Origin: Nocardia jejuensis NBRC 103114
GTDB lineage: Bacteria > Actinomycetota > Actinomycetes > Mycobacteriales > Mycobacteriaceae
Reading direction: 5' to 3'
Length of the DNA: 64,000 bases
Assembly (NCBI RefSeq): GCF_001613145.1
Contig: NZ_BDBU01000027.1
Coordinates: 1-64,000 of the forward strand
Position numbers and translations under genes: made by a program. The first letter of the stretch is position 1. Each line of letters begins with the position of its first letter. The notes under the pieces are model-generated. The model saw only the letters and a program-made list of their open reading frames with translations, searched no databases and was not told the DNA's origin. This document shows positions 18,055 to 27,857 of the stretch, in pieces.

Positions 18055-20168
18055 GCCGTACGTCTCAGGACGAGCAGGCAGCGTGCGGGGACTTGCACGG
18101 TCGCGGTGGCCGGATGGTCGGTCTCGGTGGCCGGTGCGCCGGTCGGGGTGGAGCAGTCCAGGCTGACCGACCAGGAGTTTCCGTGGTCGGCGTCGGGCAG
18201 GGTGAAGGCGAGCGATTCGTCGTGCGCGTTGAAGCACAGTAGGAAGGAATCGTCGGTGATGCGTTCCCCACGCGGCCCCGGTTCCCGGATGCCGTCGCCG
18301 TTGAGGAAGACCGTGAGCGCGCGGGTGAAGCCGTTCTCCCAGTCCGCGTCGTTCATCGCCGCGCCGCCCGGGGTGAACCAGGCGATGTCGTCGGGATGGT
18401 CGTGGGTCGGCGCGGGCCGGCCGTCGAAGAAGCGGCGACGGCGGAACACCGGATGCGCGGCGCGCAAAGCGACTGCGCGGCGGGTGAATTCGAGCAGATC
18501 GGAATTGGTGTGCATGAGCTCCCAGTCCATCCACGACAGCGCGGAGTCTTGGCAGTAGACGTTGTTGTTGCCCTGCTGGGTGCGGCCGATCTCGTCGCCG
18601 TGCAACAGCATCGGGGTGCCCTGGGACAGCATGAGGGTGGCCAGCAGATTGCGGCTCTGCCGCGCACGCAGCTCGAGTACCCCGGGATCGTGGGTGGGAC
18701 CCTCCGCGCCGCAGTTCCAGGAGCGGTTCCAGGTCTCGCCGTCCTGATTGCCCTCGCCGTTGGCCTCGTTGTGTTTGTCGTTGTAGGACACCAGATCCGC
18801 GAGGGTGAACCCGTCGTGCGCGGTCACGAAATTGATGCTCGCGCCGGGGCGGCGGCCGGTGGTCTCGTACAGATCCGAACTGCCCGTGAGCCGAGAGGCG
18901 AACTCGCCCAACGCCGCCGGTTGCCCGCGCCAGTAATCCCGCACGGTGTCACGGTATTTGCCGTTCCACTCGGTCCAGGCCGCCGGGAAATTCCCGACCT
19001 GATAGCCGCCCTCGCCGACGTCCCAGGGTTCGGCGATCAGCTTCACCTGGCTGACCACCGGATCCTGGTGCACCAGATCGAAGAACGTGGACAGCCGGTC
19101 CACGTCGTGCAGTTCCCGGGCGAGCGCTGCCGCGAGATCGAACCGGAAGCCGTCCACGTGCATCTCCAGCACCCAGTACCGCAGCGAATCCATGATCAGC
19201 TGCAGGGTGTGCGGATGGCGCACGTTGAGGCTGTTGCCGGTGCCGGTGTAATCCATGTAGTGCTGCGGATCATCGTCCACCAGACGGTAATACGCGGCAT
19301 TGTCGATACCCCGGAAGGAGAGCGTGGGACCGAACTCGTTGCCCTCGGCGGTGTGGTTGTAGACCACGTCCAGGATGACCTCGATGCCCGCCGCGTGGAA
19401 GGCGCGCACCATGGCCTTGAATTCGGTGACCGCCGCGCCCGGGGTCTTGCTCGCGGCGTATTCGCGGTGCGGGGCGAAGTAACCGAAACTGTTGTACCCC
19501 CAGTAGTTTCGCAGTCCGCGATCCAGCAGGATGCGATCGTGCAGGAACTGGTGCACCGGCATGAGTTCGATCGCGGTGATGCCCAGGCGCACCAGGTGCT
19601 CGATGATCGCGGGATGCGCCATGCCCGCGAAGGTGCCGCGCAGCCGCGGCGGGACTTGCGGATGGGTGTGGGTCATGCCCTTGACGTGCGCCTCGTAGAT
19701 GACCGTCTCGTGGTACGGGCGTTCGGGCGCGCGATCGCCGGCCCAGTCGAAGAAGGGGTCGATCACGACGCCGGTCATGGTGTGGCCGAGGGTGTTCCGG
19801 CCATGGTTGTACGGGGCTACGTCCGCGCCGAAATCGCCCTCGAATCCCTTGCCGTACGGGTCCAGCAGCAGTTTGCTGGGATCGCAGCGCAGGCCGCGCG
19901 CGGGATCGAAGGGGCCGTGCACCCGGAAGCCGTAGCGCTGACCCGGGGAGATGCCGGGTAGGTAGGCGTGCCAGACGTAGCCGTCCACCTCGTCCAGCGG
20001 GATCCGGGTCTCGCGGTTCTCCTCGTCGATCAGGCACAGTTCGACCCGCCGGGCCACCTCGGAGAACAGCGAGAAATTGGTGCCCGCGCCGTCGTAGGTG
20101 GCGCCCAGCGGATAGGCGGTCCCCGGCCACACACCCGGTGGTGCGGTGATCGGGGTTGCGGGAGCCAT
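18051..20168 (-). CDS. treX: Glycogen debranching enzyme TreX/GlgX
   Basis: Isoamylase-type GH13 enzyme that hydrolyses alpha-1,6 branches of glycogen and so feeds linear maltodextrins to TreY. 705 aa, normal for the family. The N-terminal CBM48-like domain (about 10-110) carries [18 protein letters not shown]. The catalytic barrel shows [18 protein letters not shown], the nucleophile Asp in [13 protein letters not shown], the acid/base Glu in LIAEPWDVG, and [16 protein letters not shown]. First gene of a two-gene operon with treY, with a 4-bp overlap. ATG start. Confidence 0.95.
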   Translation of the reverse strand: MAPATPITAPPGVWPGTAYPLGATYDGAGTNFSLFSEVARRVELCLIDEENRETRIPLDEVDGYVWHAYLPGISPGQRYGFRVHGPFDPARGLRCDPSKLLLDPYGKGFEGDFGADVAPYNHGRNTLGHTMTGVVIDPFFDWAGDRAPERPYHETVIYEAHVKGMTHTHPQVPPRLRGTFAGMAHPAIIEHLVRLGITAIELMPVHQFLHDRILLDRGLRNYWGYNSFGYFAPHREYAASKTPGAAVTEFKAMVRAFHAAGIEVILDVVYNHTAEGNEFGPTLSFRGIDNAAYYRLVDDDPQHYMDYTGTGNSLNVRHPHTLQLIMDSLRYWVLEMHVDGFRFDLAAALARELHDVDRLSTFFDLVHQDPVVSQVKLIAEPWDVGEGGYQVGNFPAAWTEWNGKYRDTVRDYWRGQPAALGEFASRLTGSSDLYETTGRRPGASINFVTAHDGFTLADLVSYNDKHNEANGEGNQDGETWNRSWNCGAEGPTHDPGVLELRARQSRNLLATLMLSQGTPMLLHGDEIGRTQQGNNNVYCQDSALSWMDWELMHTNSDLLEFTRRAVALRAAHPVFRRRRFFDGRPAPTHDHPDDIAWFTPGGAAMNDADWENGFTRALTVFLNGDGIREPGPRGERITDDSFLLCFNAHDESLAFTLPDADHGNSWSVSLDCSTPTGAPATETDHPATATVQVPARCLLVLRRTA

Positions 20169-20245
20169 GCCCAGACCCTATCGGTCCCGGCCGAGCCTGG
20201 ATTCCGGTGCCCGGGCATCGGCCGAAATACGGACTATTCGTACAC

Positions 20246-21250
20246 TCACGCGAGTTCGCGCCGCCATTGCTGACCGAGCAGGTCGTGGCCGAACAGGTGC
20301 TGCGGATCCTCCTGCACCAGTTGGAATCCCGCACGCTCGTAGATTCGGCGCGCGGCGACCTGGGTGGCGGTCGTCCACAGCACGATCTCGCGGTAGCCGG
20401 CGCTCGCCGCGAAGCGCACGCATTCGGTCACGAGCGCGCTGCCCACCCCCAGTCCGCGGACCGAGGGCTCCACCAGCAGCACCCGCAGCCGGGCGGTGGT
20501 GTCGCTCTCGCGCATGCAGAAGACCGAGCCGACCGGCACGCTGTCGTGCTCGGCGATCCAGGCCCGTTCTCGTTGCGGGTCATGGGAATCGAGGAAATCG
20601 GCGACGATGCGCGCGACCAGCGCCTCGTAGTCGCGGGTCCAGCCGAACTCCTCGGCGTAGATCGCGCCGTTGCGCTGGATCACCCAGCCGTGGTCGCCGG
20701 GGCGCGGGGCGCGCAGGGTCACCGCGGTGGTGTCCGCGGCGGCGGGGGCGTCGAGGATCCGCTCGATGGTGTGCATCGCGCCGATCAGGTGGGCGCGGGT
20801 CGCGGGGGAGTGCGGGCCGAGCAACCGGCCGATATCGCGCTGGGTGCGTTCGTCGAGTTCGGCGAAGGCGGTGCGGCCCGCTCCCGTGAGTTCGACGACC
20901 TGGCGGCGGCCGTCGACGTCGGAGCGCCGCCGCGCGACCAGGGCGCGGCCCTCGAACTTGGCCAGGATTCGGCTGAGGTAACCGGCGTCCAGATCCAGGG
21001 CGCGGCGCAGTCCGACCACTTCGGCCGGGCCGAAATTGGCCAGTTCGAACAGGATTCGCGCTTCGGTGAGGGAGAATTCGGTCCCGAGCAGACCGCTGCG
21101 CAGCACGCCGATGATGCGGGTGTAATGCCGGTTGAAGGCGCGAACCGCGTCGATGTGCCGGATGTCGACGGAGTGGGCGGCCGGTGCGGGTCGTGCCTCG
21201 GCCGAGGGCGGTGTCTCGGTCGGGCTGGTTCCGGGCGCGTGGGGTGTCAT
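20246..21250 (-). CDS. MarR-type regulator fused to GNAT acetyltransferase
   Basis: 334 aa. N-terminal winged-helix MarR domain (about residues 30-150): FSLTEARILFELAN, LDAGYLSRILAKFEGRALV as recognition region, and the DGRRQVVELTGAGR wing. C-terminal GNAT domain (about 175-330) with the acetyl-CoA-binding VEPSVRGLGVGSALVTECVRFA and the RRIYERAGFQLV ending. Such fusions occur widely in actinobacteria; the acetyl acceptor is unknown. A perfect 19-bp palindrome ends 12 bp upstream of the ATG at 21250 and is probably its own operator. Divergent from bioA, but the bioA side has a separate BioQ-type site. Confidence 0.88.
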   Translation of the reverse strand: MTPHAPGTSPTETPPSAEARPAPAAHSVDIRHIDAVRAFNRHYTRIIGVLRSGLLGTEFSLTEARILFELANFGPAEVVGLRRALDLDAGYLSRILAKFEGRALVARRRSDVDGRRQVVELTGAGRTAFAELDERTQRDIGRLLGPHSPATRAHLIGAMHTIERILDAPAAADTTAVTLRAPRPGDHGWVIQRNGAIYAEEFGWTRDYEALVARIVADFLDSHDPQRERAWIAEHDSVPVGSVFCMRESDTTARLRVLLVEPSVRGLGVGSALVTECVRFAASAGYREIVLWTTATQVAARRIYERAGFQLVQEDPQHLFGHDLLGQQWRRELA

Positions 21251-21262
21251 CGCTGCTCCAAT

Positions 21263-21281
21263 CCTTTGACGGAGTCAAAGG
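21263..21281. promoter_or_regulatory. Palindrome upstream of the MarR-GNAT gene (probable operator)
   Basis: CCTTTGAC-GGA-GTCAAAGG, perfect 8+3+8 inverted repeat beginning 12 bp before the start codon. Location and size suit MarR autorepression. Confidence 0.65.
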
Positions 21282-21368
21282 TACGCGCTGTGCGGCCGGT
21301 CCAGGGCCGGTTCTGGCCTATTCGGTGAATTCCGGCCCGCATGGCCCGAGCGGCTGTTCCGGTGGTAA

Positions 21369-21385
21369 CTTGAACGGCGTTCAAG
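21369..21385. promoter_or_regulatory. BioQ operator upstream of bioA
   Basis: CTTGAAC-GGC-GTTCAAG, containing the TGAAC-N3-GTTCA core known for actinobacterial BioQ. It lies about 50 bp upstream of the bioA start and overlaps a TAACTT hexamer that could be the -10. Confidence 0.85.
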
Positions 21386-21436
21386 CCTGTTCCGGTGGCA
21401 TCCGCGACAGGGTTCGCAGCCCCCGAAGGAAGTCCC

Positions 21437-22705
21437 GTGGCATTGGCTCCCGAAGAGATCACCGCCATCGACGCGGCGCACGTATGGCATCCGTACGGCG
21501 GCTTCCCGGCCACCACAGAGCCGCTCGTCGTAGCCTCCGCCGCCGGAACCCGGCTCACCCTCGCCGACGGTCGTGAACTCGTCGACGGCATGAGCTCCTG
21601 GTGGGCCGCGGTGCACGGGTATCAGCATCCGGTGCTGGACGCGGCATTGCTCGCGCAGTCGCGGCGGATGAGTCACGTCATGTTCGGCGGGCTCACCCAC
21701 GAACCGGCGGCGCGGCTCTCGCAACTGCTCGTGGAACTCACTCCCGCGGGGCTGGACAAGGTGTTCCTGTGCGACTCCGGTTCGGTGTCGGTCGAGGTCG
21801 CGGTGAAGATGTGCCTGCAGTACCAGCGGGCGGCCGGGCGTCCCGGCAAGCACCGTCTGCTCACCTGGCGGGGCGGCTATCACGGCGACACCTTCACCCC
21901 GATGAGCGTGTGCGATCCCGAGGGCGGCATGCACGCGCTGTGGACCGATATTCTCGCGGAACAGCTCTTCGTGCCCGCGCCGCCGAAAGACTATGAGCTC
22001 GAGTACGTCTGGGATCTCGAGAGCCGAATCGCCGCGCACGCGCACGAATTGGCCGCGGTCATCGTGGAGCCGGTGGTGCAGGGCGCGGGCGGTATGCGCT
22101 TCCACGATCCGCGCTACCTGGCGGATCTGCGCCGGATCTGCGACGAGCACGGCGTGCTGCTGGTGTTCGACGAGATCGCCACCGGATTCGGCCGCACCGG
22201 AACGTTTTTCGCCGCCGACGCCGCCGGGGTCACCCCCGATGTCATGTGCGTGGGCAAGGCCCTCACCGGCGGCTACCTGACCCTCGCCGCCGCGCTGTGC
22301 ACCACCGAGATCGCCGAAACCATCAGCCGCTCGCACGGCGGTCTCATGCACGGGCCCACCTTCATGGGCAACCCGCTGGCCTGCGCGGTCGCCGTCGCCT
22401 CGGTCGAACTGCTGCTCGCACGCGACTGGCAGTCCGAGGTGCGCCGCATCGAAGGCGAACTCCGCACCGGTCTGGCCCCGGCCCGCGACCTACCGGGCAT
22501 CGCCGAGGTCCGGGTGCACGGCGCGATCGGCGTCATCGAACTCGACCACCCGGTCGACATGCGCAAAGCCACCCACGCGGCCGTCGACGCCGGCGTCTGG
22601 CTCCGCCCCTTCCGCAACCTGATCTACACCATGCCCCCGTTCATCAGCACGACCGACGACGTCGCCCGCATCACCACCGCCATGGTCGCGGCCGCCGCCA
22701 CCTGA
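21437..22705 (+). CDS. bioA: Adenosylmethionine-8-amino-7-oxononanoate aminotransferase
   Basis: PLP aminotransferase that makes 7,8-diaminopelargonate in biotin synthesis, using SAM as amino donor. 422 aa. Motifs: [10 protein letters not shown] at the N-terminus, [15 protein letters not shown] (the BioA-specific substrate loop), [33 protein letters not shown], and the PLP Lys in [13 protein letters not shown] at 21437 is chosen since GAAGGA lies 6 nt upstream. A BioQ operator is upstream. Unlike M. tuberculosis, bioF does not follow directly: about 870 bp with a small antisense gene intervenes, and bioF has its own BioQ site. Confidence 0.96.
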   Translation: MALAPEEITAIDAAHVWHPYGGFPATTEPLVVASAAGTRLTLADGRELVDGMSSWWAAVHGYQHPVLDAALLAQSRRMSHVMFGGLTHEPAARLSQLLVELTPAGLDKVFLCDSGSVSVEVAVKMCLQYQRAAGRPGKHRLLTWRGGYHGDTFTPMSVCDPEGGMHALWTDILAEQLFVPAPPKDYELEYVWDLESRIAAHAHELAAVIVEPVVQGAGGMRFHDPRYLADLRRICDEHGVLLVFDEIATGFGRTGTFFAADAAGVTPDVMCVGKALTGGYLTLAAALCTTEIAETISRSHGGLMHGPTFMGNPLACAVAVASVELLLARDWQSEVRRIEGELRTGLAPARDLPGIAEVRVHGAIGVIELDHPVDMRKATHAAVDAGVWLRPFRNLIYTMPPFISTTDDVARITTAMVAAAAT

Positions 22706-23185
22706 TCGCGTCGCCGCGCGAGGAGTCGGCGCGGACCGTGGCGCCGGAATCTCCGCGAGGTCGCATCGTGGTCTCGGCTCGACCCTCACGGTGCACTCGT
22801 CGTATCTGTCGTCGTCCGCCGAACCGACGGCCTCACCCAGGCGGCGAGTCGATGCGGGGCGGGGGAATCGCTATGCGCGTCGAATGTCGGAATCGCCCAT
22901 GCCATTCGGGCGAGCATCGCGCGAAACCCGGTACTGGTGCGTGGCCGGTGGCCGCCGGTGGCGAGGCGGTGCGGGAAGGTTGCTCCGGGACGAGCGGTTC
23001 GGCGGGATTTTCCATCGGAGGGCGGGTTCGATTGGGGCGGAGGCGGTCTCGGCCGTTTTTCGCGCGTGCCGATCTGGCCTCGTGGCCTCGCTGCCCCGTG
23101 TCGCCACCGGACGCCGCTCGCGGCGGGTGTGCGGTGGTGACGCTGGGATGTGGCCGCCTGCGTGCGGGCCGCTCGAGTGCGTCAG
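22706..23185. other. Intergenic stretch, no gene recognised
   Basis: About 480 bases between bioA and the small antisense gene. Open frames on both strands are Arg-rich and overlap known genes in implausible ways. I see no transposon ends, clear hairpin or recognisable peptide. Confidence 0.5.
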
Positions 23186-23494
23186 CTATTTGGCGCGTTT
23201 CTCTCGGACGCGTTCCGCGTTCTCGCTGTCCGACAAGACTTCCCACACACGGAATACGCAGTGGTAGCTGTCGGACCACCCTCGGGCGATCAGCATGAAG
23301 GTGTCGCCGTCGCGAAGGATGGTGCGGCGGCTGATCAACTTCGGATGATCGGGGGCGAATTTCGATACGAGGTCGGGCAGTTTCGCGAGTGCTTGTTCGC
23401 GGGTGCCCACCACCTCGCTGATGACTTTCGGGGTCCAGGATTTGCTGTCCCCGAAGCCGGTCGTCTGCTCGACCACTATTGCCCATCGTGGCAT
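23186..23494 (-). CDS. Conserved-looking small protein, unknown function
   Basis: 102 aa, cytoplasmic. It starts at ATG 23494 with a strong AAGGAGG site 7 nt upstream. The peptide is balanced in composition (MPRWAIVVEQTTGFGD at the N-terminus, DTFMLIARGWSDSYHCVFRVWE near residue 75), unlike shadow frames. It has no cofactor motif or membrane segment. It lies antisense between bioA and bioF and is divergent from bioF, sharing an 85-bp intergenic region with the BioQ site. Not recognised; a role in biotin metabolism is not implied by sequence. Confidence 0.75.
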   Translation of the reverse strand: MPRWAIVVEQTTGFGDSKSWTPKVISEVVGTREQALAKLPDLVSKFAPDHPKLISRRTILRDGDTFMLIARGWSDSYHCVFRVWEVLSDSENAERVREKRAK

Positions 23495-23550
23495 CGCGCA
23501 GCCTCCTTAGACCATCCAGCATAGTCCCGCCGACCGGGCGGGTACCGTCC

Positions 23551-23563
23551 TGAACGCCGTTCA
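23551..23563. promoter_or_regulatory. BioQ operator upstream of bioF
   Basis: TGAAC-GCC-GTTCA (extended by AG on the right). It ends 3 bp before TATGCT (23566-23571), which is 8 nt from the bioF GTG, so the repressor site would lie inside the promoter. Confidence 0.85.
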
Positions 23564-23579
23564 AGTATGCTGCCGAGCT

Positions 23580-24737
23580 GTGAGTAGTGCCGATCCCCTC
23601 AGTTGGTTGGACGAGCGCGCCGCCGAGCGCGTGGACGCCGGATTGCGCCGGGAGCTGCGCGCGCGGGCCCCCGAGACCGCGAGCATCGACCTCGCCTCGA
23701 ACGACTATCTCGGGCTGGTGCGCCACCCCGAGGTGATCGACGGCGCGATCGACTCACTGCGCCGCTGGGGCGCCGGCGCGACCGGGTCCCGCCTGGTGAC
23801 CGGCACCACCGCCGAACACGAACTGCTCGAGCGTGAGCTCGCCGAATTCGCCGGTGCGCAATCGGGTCTGGTGTTCGCCTCCGGCTACGCCGCGAACCTG
23901 GGCGCCGTCACCGCGCTGGCCGGGCGCGGGTCGCTCGTGGTGTCGGACGCGGGCAGCCACGCGTCGCTGGTGGATGCCTGCCGGTTGTCCAGGGCGCGCG
24001 TCGAAGTCGCCGCACACCGCGATGTGGAGGCGGTGGACCGCCTGCTGGCCGGGCGTGCCGAGGAACGGGCGCTGGTGCTCACCGATTCGGTCTTCAGCGC
24101 GGACGGGGATCTGGCTCCGCTGGCGGACCTGCATCGCGTCACCCGGGCCAATGGCGCGGTGCTGATCGTGGACGAGGCACACGGACTGGGCGTGCGCGGC
24201 CAGGGCGGTCGCGGCCTGGTGCACGAGGCCGGTCTGGCGGGCGAACCCGATCTGGTGATCACCGCGACGCTGTCCAAAGGCTTTGCCGCACAGGGCGGTG
24301 TGGTGCTGGCGAGCGAACGGGTGCGCGCCCATCTCATCGACTCGGCCCGCACCTTCATCTTCGATACCGGCCTGGCCCCCGCCGCCGTGGGCGCCGCGCG
24401 CGCCGCGCTCGCGATCCTGCGCCGGGAACCGGAACTGGCCACCCGGGTGCTGGATCGCGCCGCCGATCTGGCGCGCATCGCCGGTGTGGCACAGCCGGAT
24501 TCGGCTGTCGTGTCGGTCGTGCTGGGGGAGGCGCAGGTCGCGTACGACGCCGCCCAGGCCTGCCGCGCCCGCGGTCTCAGCGTCGGCTGCTTCCGTCCGC
24601 CGTCGGTGCCGGAGGGCACCTCACGCCTGCGCCTGACCGCGCGCGCCAACCTGACCGAGGCCGAACTGGCCACCATCGCAACGGTTCTCGGCGAAGTGCT
24701 CGCGCACGCCCGCACCCGCCAGGCGGTTTCGGCATGA
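23580..24737 (+). CDS. bioF: 8-amino-7-oxononanoate synthase
   Basis: PLP-dependent condensation of pimeloyl-thioester with L-alanine, the entry step of the biotin ring pathway. 385 aa. Family motifs: [53 protein letters not shown], and the PLP Lys233 in [16 protein letters not shown] start at 23580 just downstream of a TATGCT -10 and a BioQ operator; the transcript leader would be almost absent. The stop overlaps the bioD ATG by 4 bp, so bioF-bioD form an operon. Confidence 0.96.
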   Translation: MSSADPLSWLDERAAERVDAGLRRELRARAPETASIDLASNDYLGLVRHPEVIDGAIDSLRRWGAGATGSRLVTGTTAEHELLERELAEFAGAQSGLVFASGYAANLGAVTALAGRGSLVVSDAGSHASLVDACRLSRARVEVAAHRDVEAVDRLLAGRAEERALVLTDSVFSADGDLAPLADLHRVTRANGAVLIVDEAHGLGVRGQGGRGLVHEAGLAGEPDLVITATLSKGFAAQGGVVLASERVRAHLIDSARTFIFDTGLAPAAVGAARAALAILRREPELATRVLDRAADLARIAGVAQPDSAVVSVVLGEAQVAYDAAQACRARGLSVGCFRPPSVPEGTSRLRLTARANLTEAELATIATVLGEVLAHARTRQAVSA

Positions 24738-25423
24738 GCCTGCTGTTCGTCACCGGCACCTCCACCGATGTCGGCAAGACCATCGTCACCGCCGCCCTCG
24801 CCGCCACCGCCCGCGCGGCCGGCGCGCACGTGGCCGTGTGCAAACCCGCCCAGACCGGCATGGGCCCGGGAGAACCCGGCGACCTGAGCGAGATCGAGCG
24901 CCTGTCCGGCGTGAGTCGCACCCTCGAGCTGGCCCGCTACCCCGATCCGCTGGCCCCCGACACCGCGGCCCGCCGCTGCGGCGCACCCCTGCTCACTCTC
25001 GCCGAAACCGCCGCGGCCATCGACTCCTGCGCCGATGCCGACCTGGTTCTGGTCGAAGGCGCGGGCGGCCTGCTGGTCCGGATGGGCGAATTCACCCTGC
25101 TCGACCTGGCCCAGAAGCTCGACGCCCCGGTCCTGCTGGTCACCGCGGCCGGGCTCGGCACCCTCAACCACACCGAACTCACCACCCGCACCCTGCACGC
25201 CGCCGGGGTGCGCTGCGCCGGTCTGGTGATCGGCTCCTGGCCCGAAACCCCGGACCTGGCCTCGGAATGCAACCGCACCGATCTCCCCGCCGTCACCGGC
25301 GTGGACATCGTCGGCACCCTCCCCTCCGGGGTGGGCCGCTGGTCCGGCGCGGAATTCAGCGACGCGGCCCCGGGATGGTTCGACCCCGAATGGTCGGCCC
25401 GCCACCTGCACCCGCACGGCTGA
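24734..25423 (+). CDS. bioD: Dethiobiotin synthetase
   Basis: ATP-dependent carboxylation and ring closure of diaminopelargonate to dethiobiotin. 229 aa. P-loop-like [18 protein letters not shown] at the N-terminus, CKPAQTGM (substrate Lys), [13 protein letters not shown] (Mg/carbamate loop) and [17 protein letters not shown] 24734 overlaps the bioF stop (ATGA). The same pair occurs in M. tuberculosis. No obvious terminator follows. Confidence 0.96.
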   Translation: MSLLFVTGTSTDVGKTIVTAALAATARAAGAHVAVCKPAQTGMGPGEPGDLSEIERLSGVSRTLELARYPDPLAPDTAARRCGAPLLTLAETAAAIDSCADADLVLVEGAGGLLVRMGEFTLLDLAQKLDAPVLLVTAAGLGTLNHTELTTRTLHAAGVRCAGLVIGSWPETPDLASECNRTDLPAVTGVDIVGTLPSGVGRWSGAEFSDAAPGWFDPEWSARHLHPHG

Positions 25424-25836
25424 GCGCGGGATCGAGCTTCCCCGGATCGGCCTCGCTCTCGGGGTTCGGTGGCAACTCGCCGCGCGGTTCCACATCTCGC
25501 TCACCTGCTCACCGCGGCGAGAAAGACGACCCCGCACACCGACACTGTCCACGGGACGCTCGCCGGGCTCGACCCGGATCGGGAAGTCGTGCGGCGCGCC
25601 GAGTTCGAGACCGAGAATTCCGCGCTGCGGGGCGAGATGATCACCCGTACCCTGGCCGACTTACTCGGTAGACGCGAGCCGTCGCGCAGCACGACAGTCT
25701 GCCCCCGGGCATCTCCTCCGAGGACGTCGAGCTGGGCTTTCGCCTGTCCCCGGCCGAGTCGGCGGACCTCGCAGAGGCAGCGCAACGGCAGTCGGACGGC
25801 TGAAATCCGTCCGGCGGATGCTTACAGTGGTTTGGT
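25424..25836. other. Intergenic stretch with a possible gene remnant
   Basis: About 410 bases between bioD and the hydrolase gene. Two short protein-like stretches in different plus-strand frames are listed separately. TACAGT at 25823-25828, 8 nt before the hydrolase ATG, is a plausible -10. Confidence 0.45.
25469..25803 (+). pseudogene. Possible frameshifted remnant of a small gene
   Basis: In one frame the DNA reads as an ordinary-looking peptide (GLDPDREVVRRAEFETENSA, then EMITRTLADLLGR) up to about 25670 and then turns Arg/Pro-rich. In a second frame a stretch begins after a TAG near 25669 and continues AVAQHDSLPPGISSEDVELG and LSPAESADLAEAAQRQSDG to a TGA at 25801. Together they could be one cytoplasmic protein split by a frameshift. 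No family recognised; chance cannot be excluded. Confidence 0.25.
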
Positions 25837-26991
25837 ATGGCCCTGCCGGATTTTCCGAATCCGTCCACGGCCGCCCAGTACGACGATGAGCGGCGGCGCG
25901 CTCGCCTGCGCGCTACGCGGCTCGGGCACGACTGGGTGCGGTGGCGGCGAACTCGACGGACGCTGCTGCGCGCCGCGCTGATTCCGGTGGTGTTGCTGGG
26001 GATCTTCGCGCAATATCTGGCCTGGGACGTGATGCCCGAGCGGGACCGGCTCGCCCGCACCGAACCGGCGGTGCTGCCCATCGCGGGACCGTCCGATCCC
26101 GAAGCCACCGATACCGCCGTGTTCGATCTGGTCGGGCTCGGCGTGCTGGACGCGAGCGATACCGCCCGAGCGCTGCCCGCGCTGAGGAAACTCGGATCGG
26201 TGTGGGCGGTGCGGTACGACAACGCCGGCATCGACACCAAGGTGATCGCCGATCTGATCGTGAAGGTCGCGGTCGCCTCGCACACACCCAACGTGATCCT
26301 GTCCGGGCACAGTATGGGCGGGGTGATCGCCCTGGAGATCGCCAAACACCTGCACACCGGCAGCGACCGCAAAGTCCTTGCGGTACTGCTGGATTGCACG
26401 CCGGTCGATCTGCACGCGGTGCGACCGGAGAGCCGTGATCAAGGCGAGGAGATGCAGCGCTGGATGGGCTGGATACCCGGGGCCCGTGAGAGCCGGGTGC
26501 TGCGCTTCATCGTCGAAATGTATGCCCGGCACGAGAATTACACCGGCGGCGGGAAGTACGGGATCCGCGGCGATCGGTTCCGGTATTCGGTCAGGCAGGT
26601 GCTGCGCGACAAGATCCTCAATTCCGACACCGCCAGCAACGGGCTGATCGAGGCCCAGTTCAAGGCGATCGTGGCCGGTGGCGCCATCGACGATCTGGAC
26701 GCCCTGGCCAAACCCGCGCTGGGCAAGGCACGTCCGGCCATCGTGTTCATCCGACCGCACGACGCGTATCGGGATCCGATCGTGGACGTGGAGTATTCGC
26801 ATCGGGTGCTCATCGAGCAGGTCGGCGGCGTGAACGGCAGGCTGCTGGTGGTCCTGACCCGCACCACCGCGCACGCCAATCCCATTCAGCGGCCCCGGGA
26901 GTACAACACCGTCATCGCACAGCAGGTGGTTCCGTTCGTGCGGCAGGTCGAGCGCGAGTCCACCGAGCGCGCCTCGGCGGCCGGGCGCTGA
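25837..26991 (+). CDS. Membrane-anchored alpha/beta hydrolase
   Basis: 384 aa. Hydrophilic N-terminus (about 43 residues), one membrane segment (about 44-63, LLRAALIPVVLLGIFAQYL), then an exported or peripheral hydrolase domain with nucleophile elbow GHSMGG. The acid and histidine are probably in FIRPHDAYRDP and RTTAHANP. The N-in anchor suggests the catalytic domain faces the outside. It sits between bioD and the bioQ/bioB divergon but no BioQ-type site precedes it. A role in pimeloyl-ester hydrolysis is only a positional guess, and the predicted topology argues against it. TACAGT 8 nt upstream may be the -10. Confidence 0.82.
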   Translation: MALPDFPNPSTAAQYDDERRRARLRATRLGHDWVRWRRTRRTLLRAALIPVVLLGIFAQYLAWDVMPERDRLARTEPAVLPIAGPSDPEATDTAVFDLVGLGVLDASDTARALPALRKLGSVWAVRYDNAGIDTKVIADLIVKVAVASHTPNVILSGHSMGGVIALEIAKHLHTGSDRKVLAVLLDCTPVDLHAVRPESRDQGEEMQRWMGWIPGARESRVLRFIVEMYARHENYTGGGKYGIRGDRFRYSVRQVLRDKILNSDTASNGLIEAQFKAIVAGGAIDDLDALAKPALGKARPAIVFIRPHDAYRDPIVDVEYSHRVLIEQVGGVNGRLLVVLTRTTAHANPIQRPREYNTVIAQQVVPFVRQVERESTERASAAGR

Positions 26992-27040
26992 GGGCCGCGG
27001 CGAGCGTGTCGGGGTCCGGGATTCGCACTGCGGTAGTCAG

Positions 27041-27088
27041 GCGGTGGGGGAGACTCGGGAGGGAGCGGTGGGGGAGACTCGGGAGGGA
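27041..27088. repeat. 24-bp perfect tandem duplication
   Basis: GCGGTGGGGGAGACTCGGGA plus GGGA occurs twice in direct succession (27041-27064 and 27065-27088), between the hydrolase and bioQ stop codons. Confidence 0.85.
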
Positions 27089-27218
27089 GTTGGGTCGGCC
27101 GATGCAATGCCGAGATCCGAAGCGAATGCGCGCGCGAGTTTCACCGAACGCGAGATGTAGCCGGTAACCATCCTGGACGGGTTTCGCGCTCGCCCAATGG
27201 CTTTCGATCGTCCCGAGT

Positions 27219-27803
27219 TCAGCGGACGCGGGTGCCGAGCAGGTGACGCACGCCACTGATGAAGAGTTGCAGGCCGAAATCGAAACGCGAGGTGGCGTCC
27301 GTGGTGTCGTACAGCGGCGAATTCTCTTCCGTCAGTGCGCCCGCGGAGTCCATCTGGATGCGGGACTGCTCGTCGACGGTCTGGCCCAGCACGTAGTAGA
27401 GCAGGGTGTAGGCCGCGAGATCGGCTTCCTCCCTGGTCATTCCGGCGCGAATGGCGGCACTGGCCAGACGCTCGCGGCCCTTGCTGGTGGTCAGGCGGGA
27501 GGCGTAGGTGGCCGACACCAGTTCGGCGCCGTCGCGGTACGCGAGCAGGCAACTTCGCAGGCGGTGCGCCAATTCGCTGATCTGGCCGGACCATTCGTCG
27601 GAGTCGAGGGTGTCCTCCATGGGAGCGAGGATGCGGTCCGCCACCGCGCCGAGCAGCGCCTGCTTGTTCGGGAAGTGCCAGTACAGCGCACCGGGCTGCA
27701 CGTGCAGTGAACCTGCGAGCCGCCGCATGGTCAGATCCGCGAGTCCGTACTGGTCGAGAATGGCGATCGCGCCGTCGACCACATCGGTGCTGTGGAGTTG
27801 CAC
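27219..27803 (-). CDS. bioQ: TetR-family biotin repressor BioQ
   Basis: 194 aa. N-terminal TetR helix-turn-helix (about residues 5-50): [36 protein letters not shown]. The C-terminal all-alpha ligand/dimer domain ends HLLGTRVR. It is identified as BioQ by position, divergent from bioB, and by three TGAAC-N3-GTTCA palindromes upstream of bioA, bioF and bioB/bioQ, the operator reported for BioQ in mycobacteria and corynebacteria. GTG start at 27803, about 55 bp from the shared operator, which predicts autoregulation. Confidence 0.9.
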   Translation of the reverse strand: MQLHSTDVVDGAIAILDQYGLADLTMRRLAGSLHVQPGALYWHFPNKQALLGAVADRILAPMEDTLDSDEWSGQISELAHRLRSCLLAYRDGAELVSATYASRLTTSKGRERLASAAIRAGMTREEADLAAYTLLYYVLGQTVDEQSRIQMDSAGALTEENSPLYDTTDATSRFDFGLQLFISGVRHLLGTRVR

Positions 27804-27857
27804 TGAAAAATCCGACCTCTCGTGTTCCGGCTCACGTTCTCGGCTGCTAGCCTACCC

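Noticed and set aside
15187-18558. 1123-codon open frame on the plus strand
   Set aside because: Antisense to treY and overlapping the DUF2235 gene end; no family features, while treY is unmistakable.
22833-23726. 297-codon minus-strand frame across the small gene and bioF start
   Set aside because: Arg/Pro-rich, conflicts with bioF, its operator and the 102-aa gene with a strong ribosome-binding site.
26992-27218. Prophage or IS remnant between hydrolase and bioQ, by analogy with phiRv1 in the bioD-bioB region of M. tuberculosis
   Set aside because: Only a 24-bp duplication is present; no integrase, transposase or terminal repeats.
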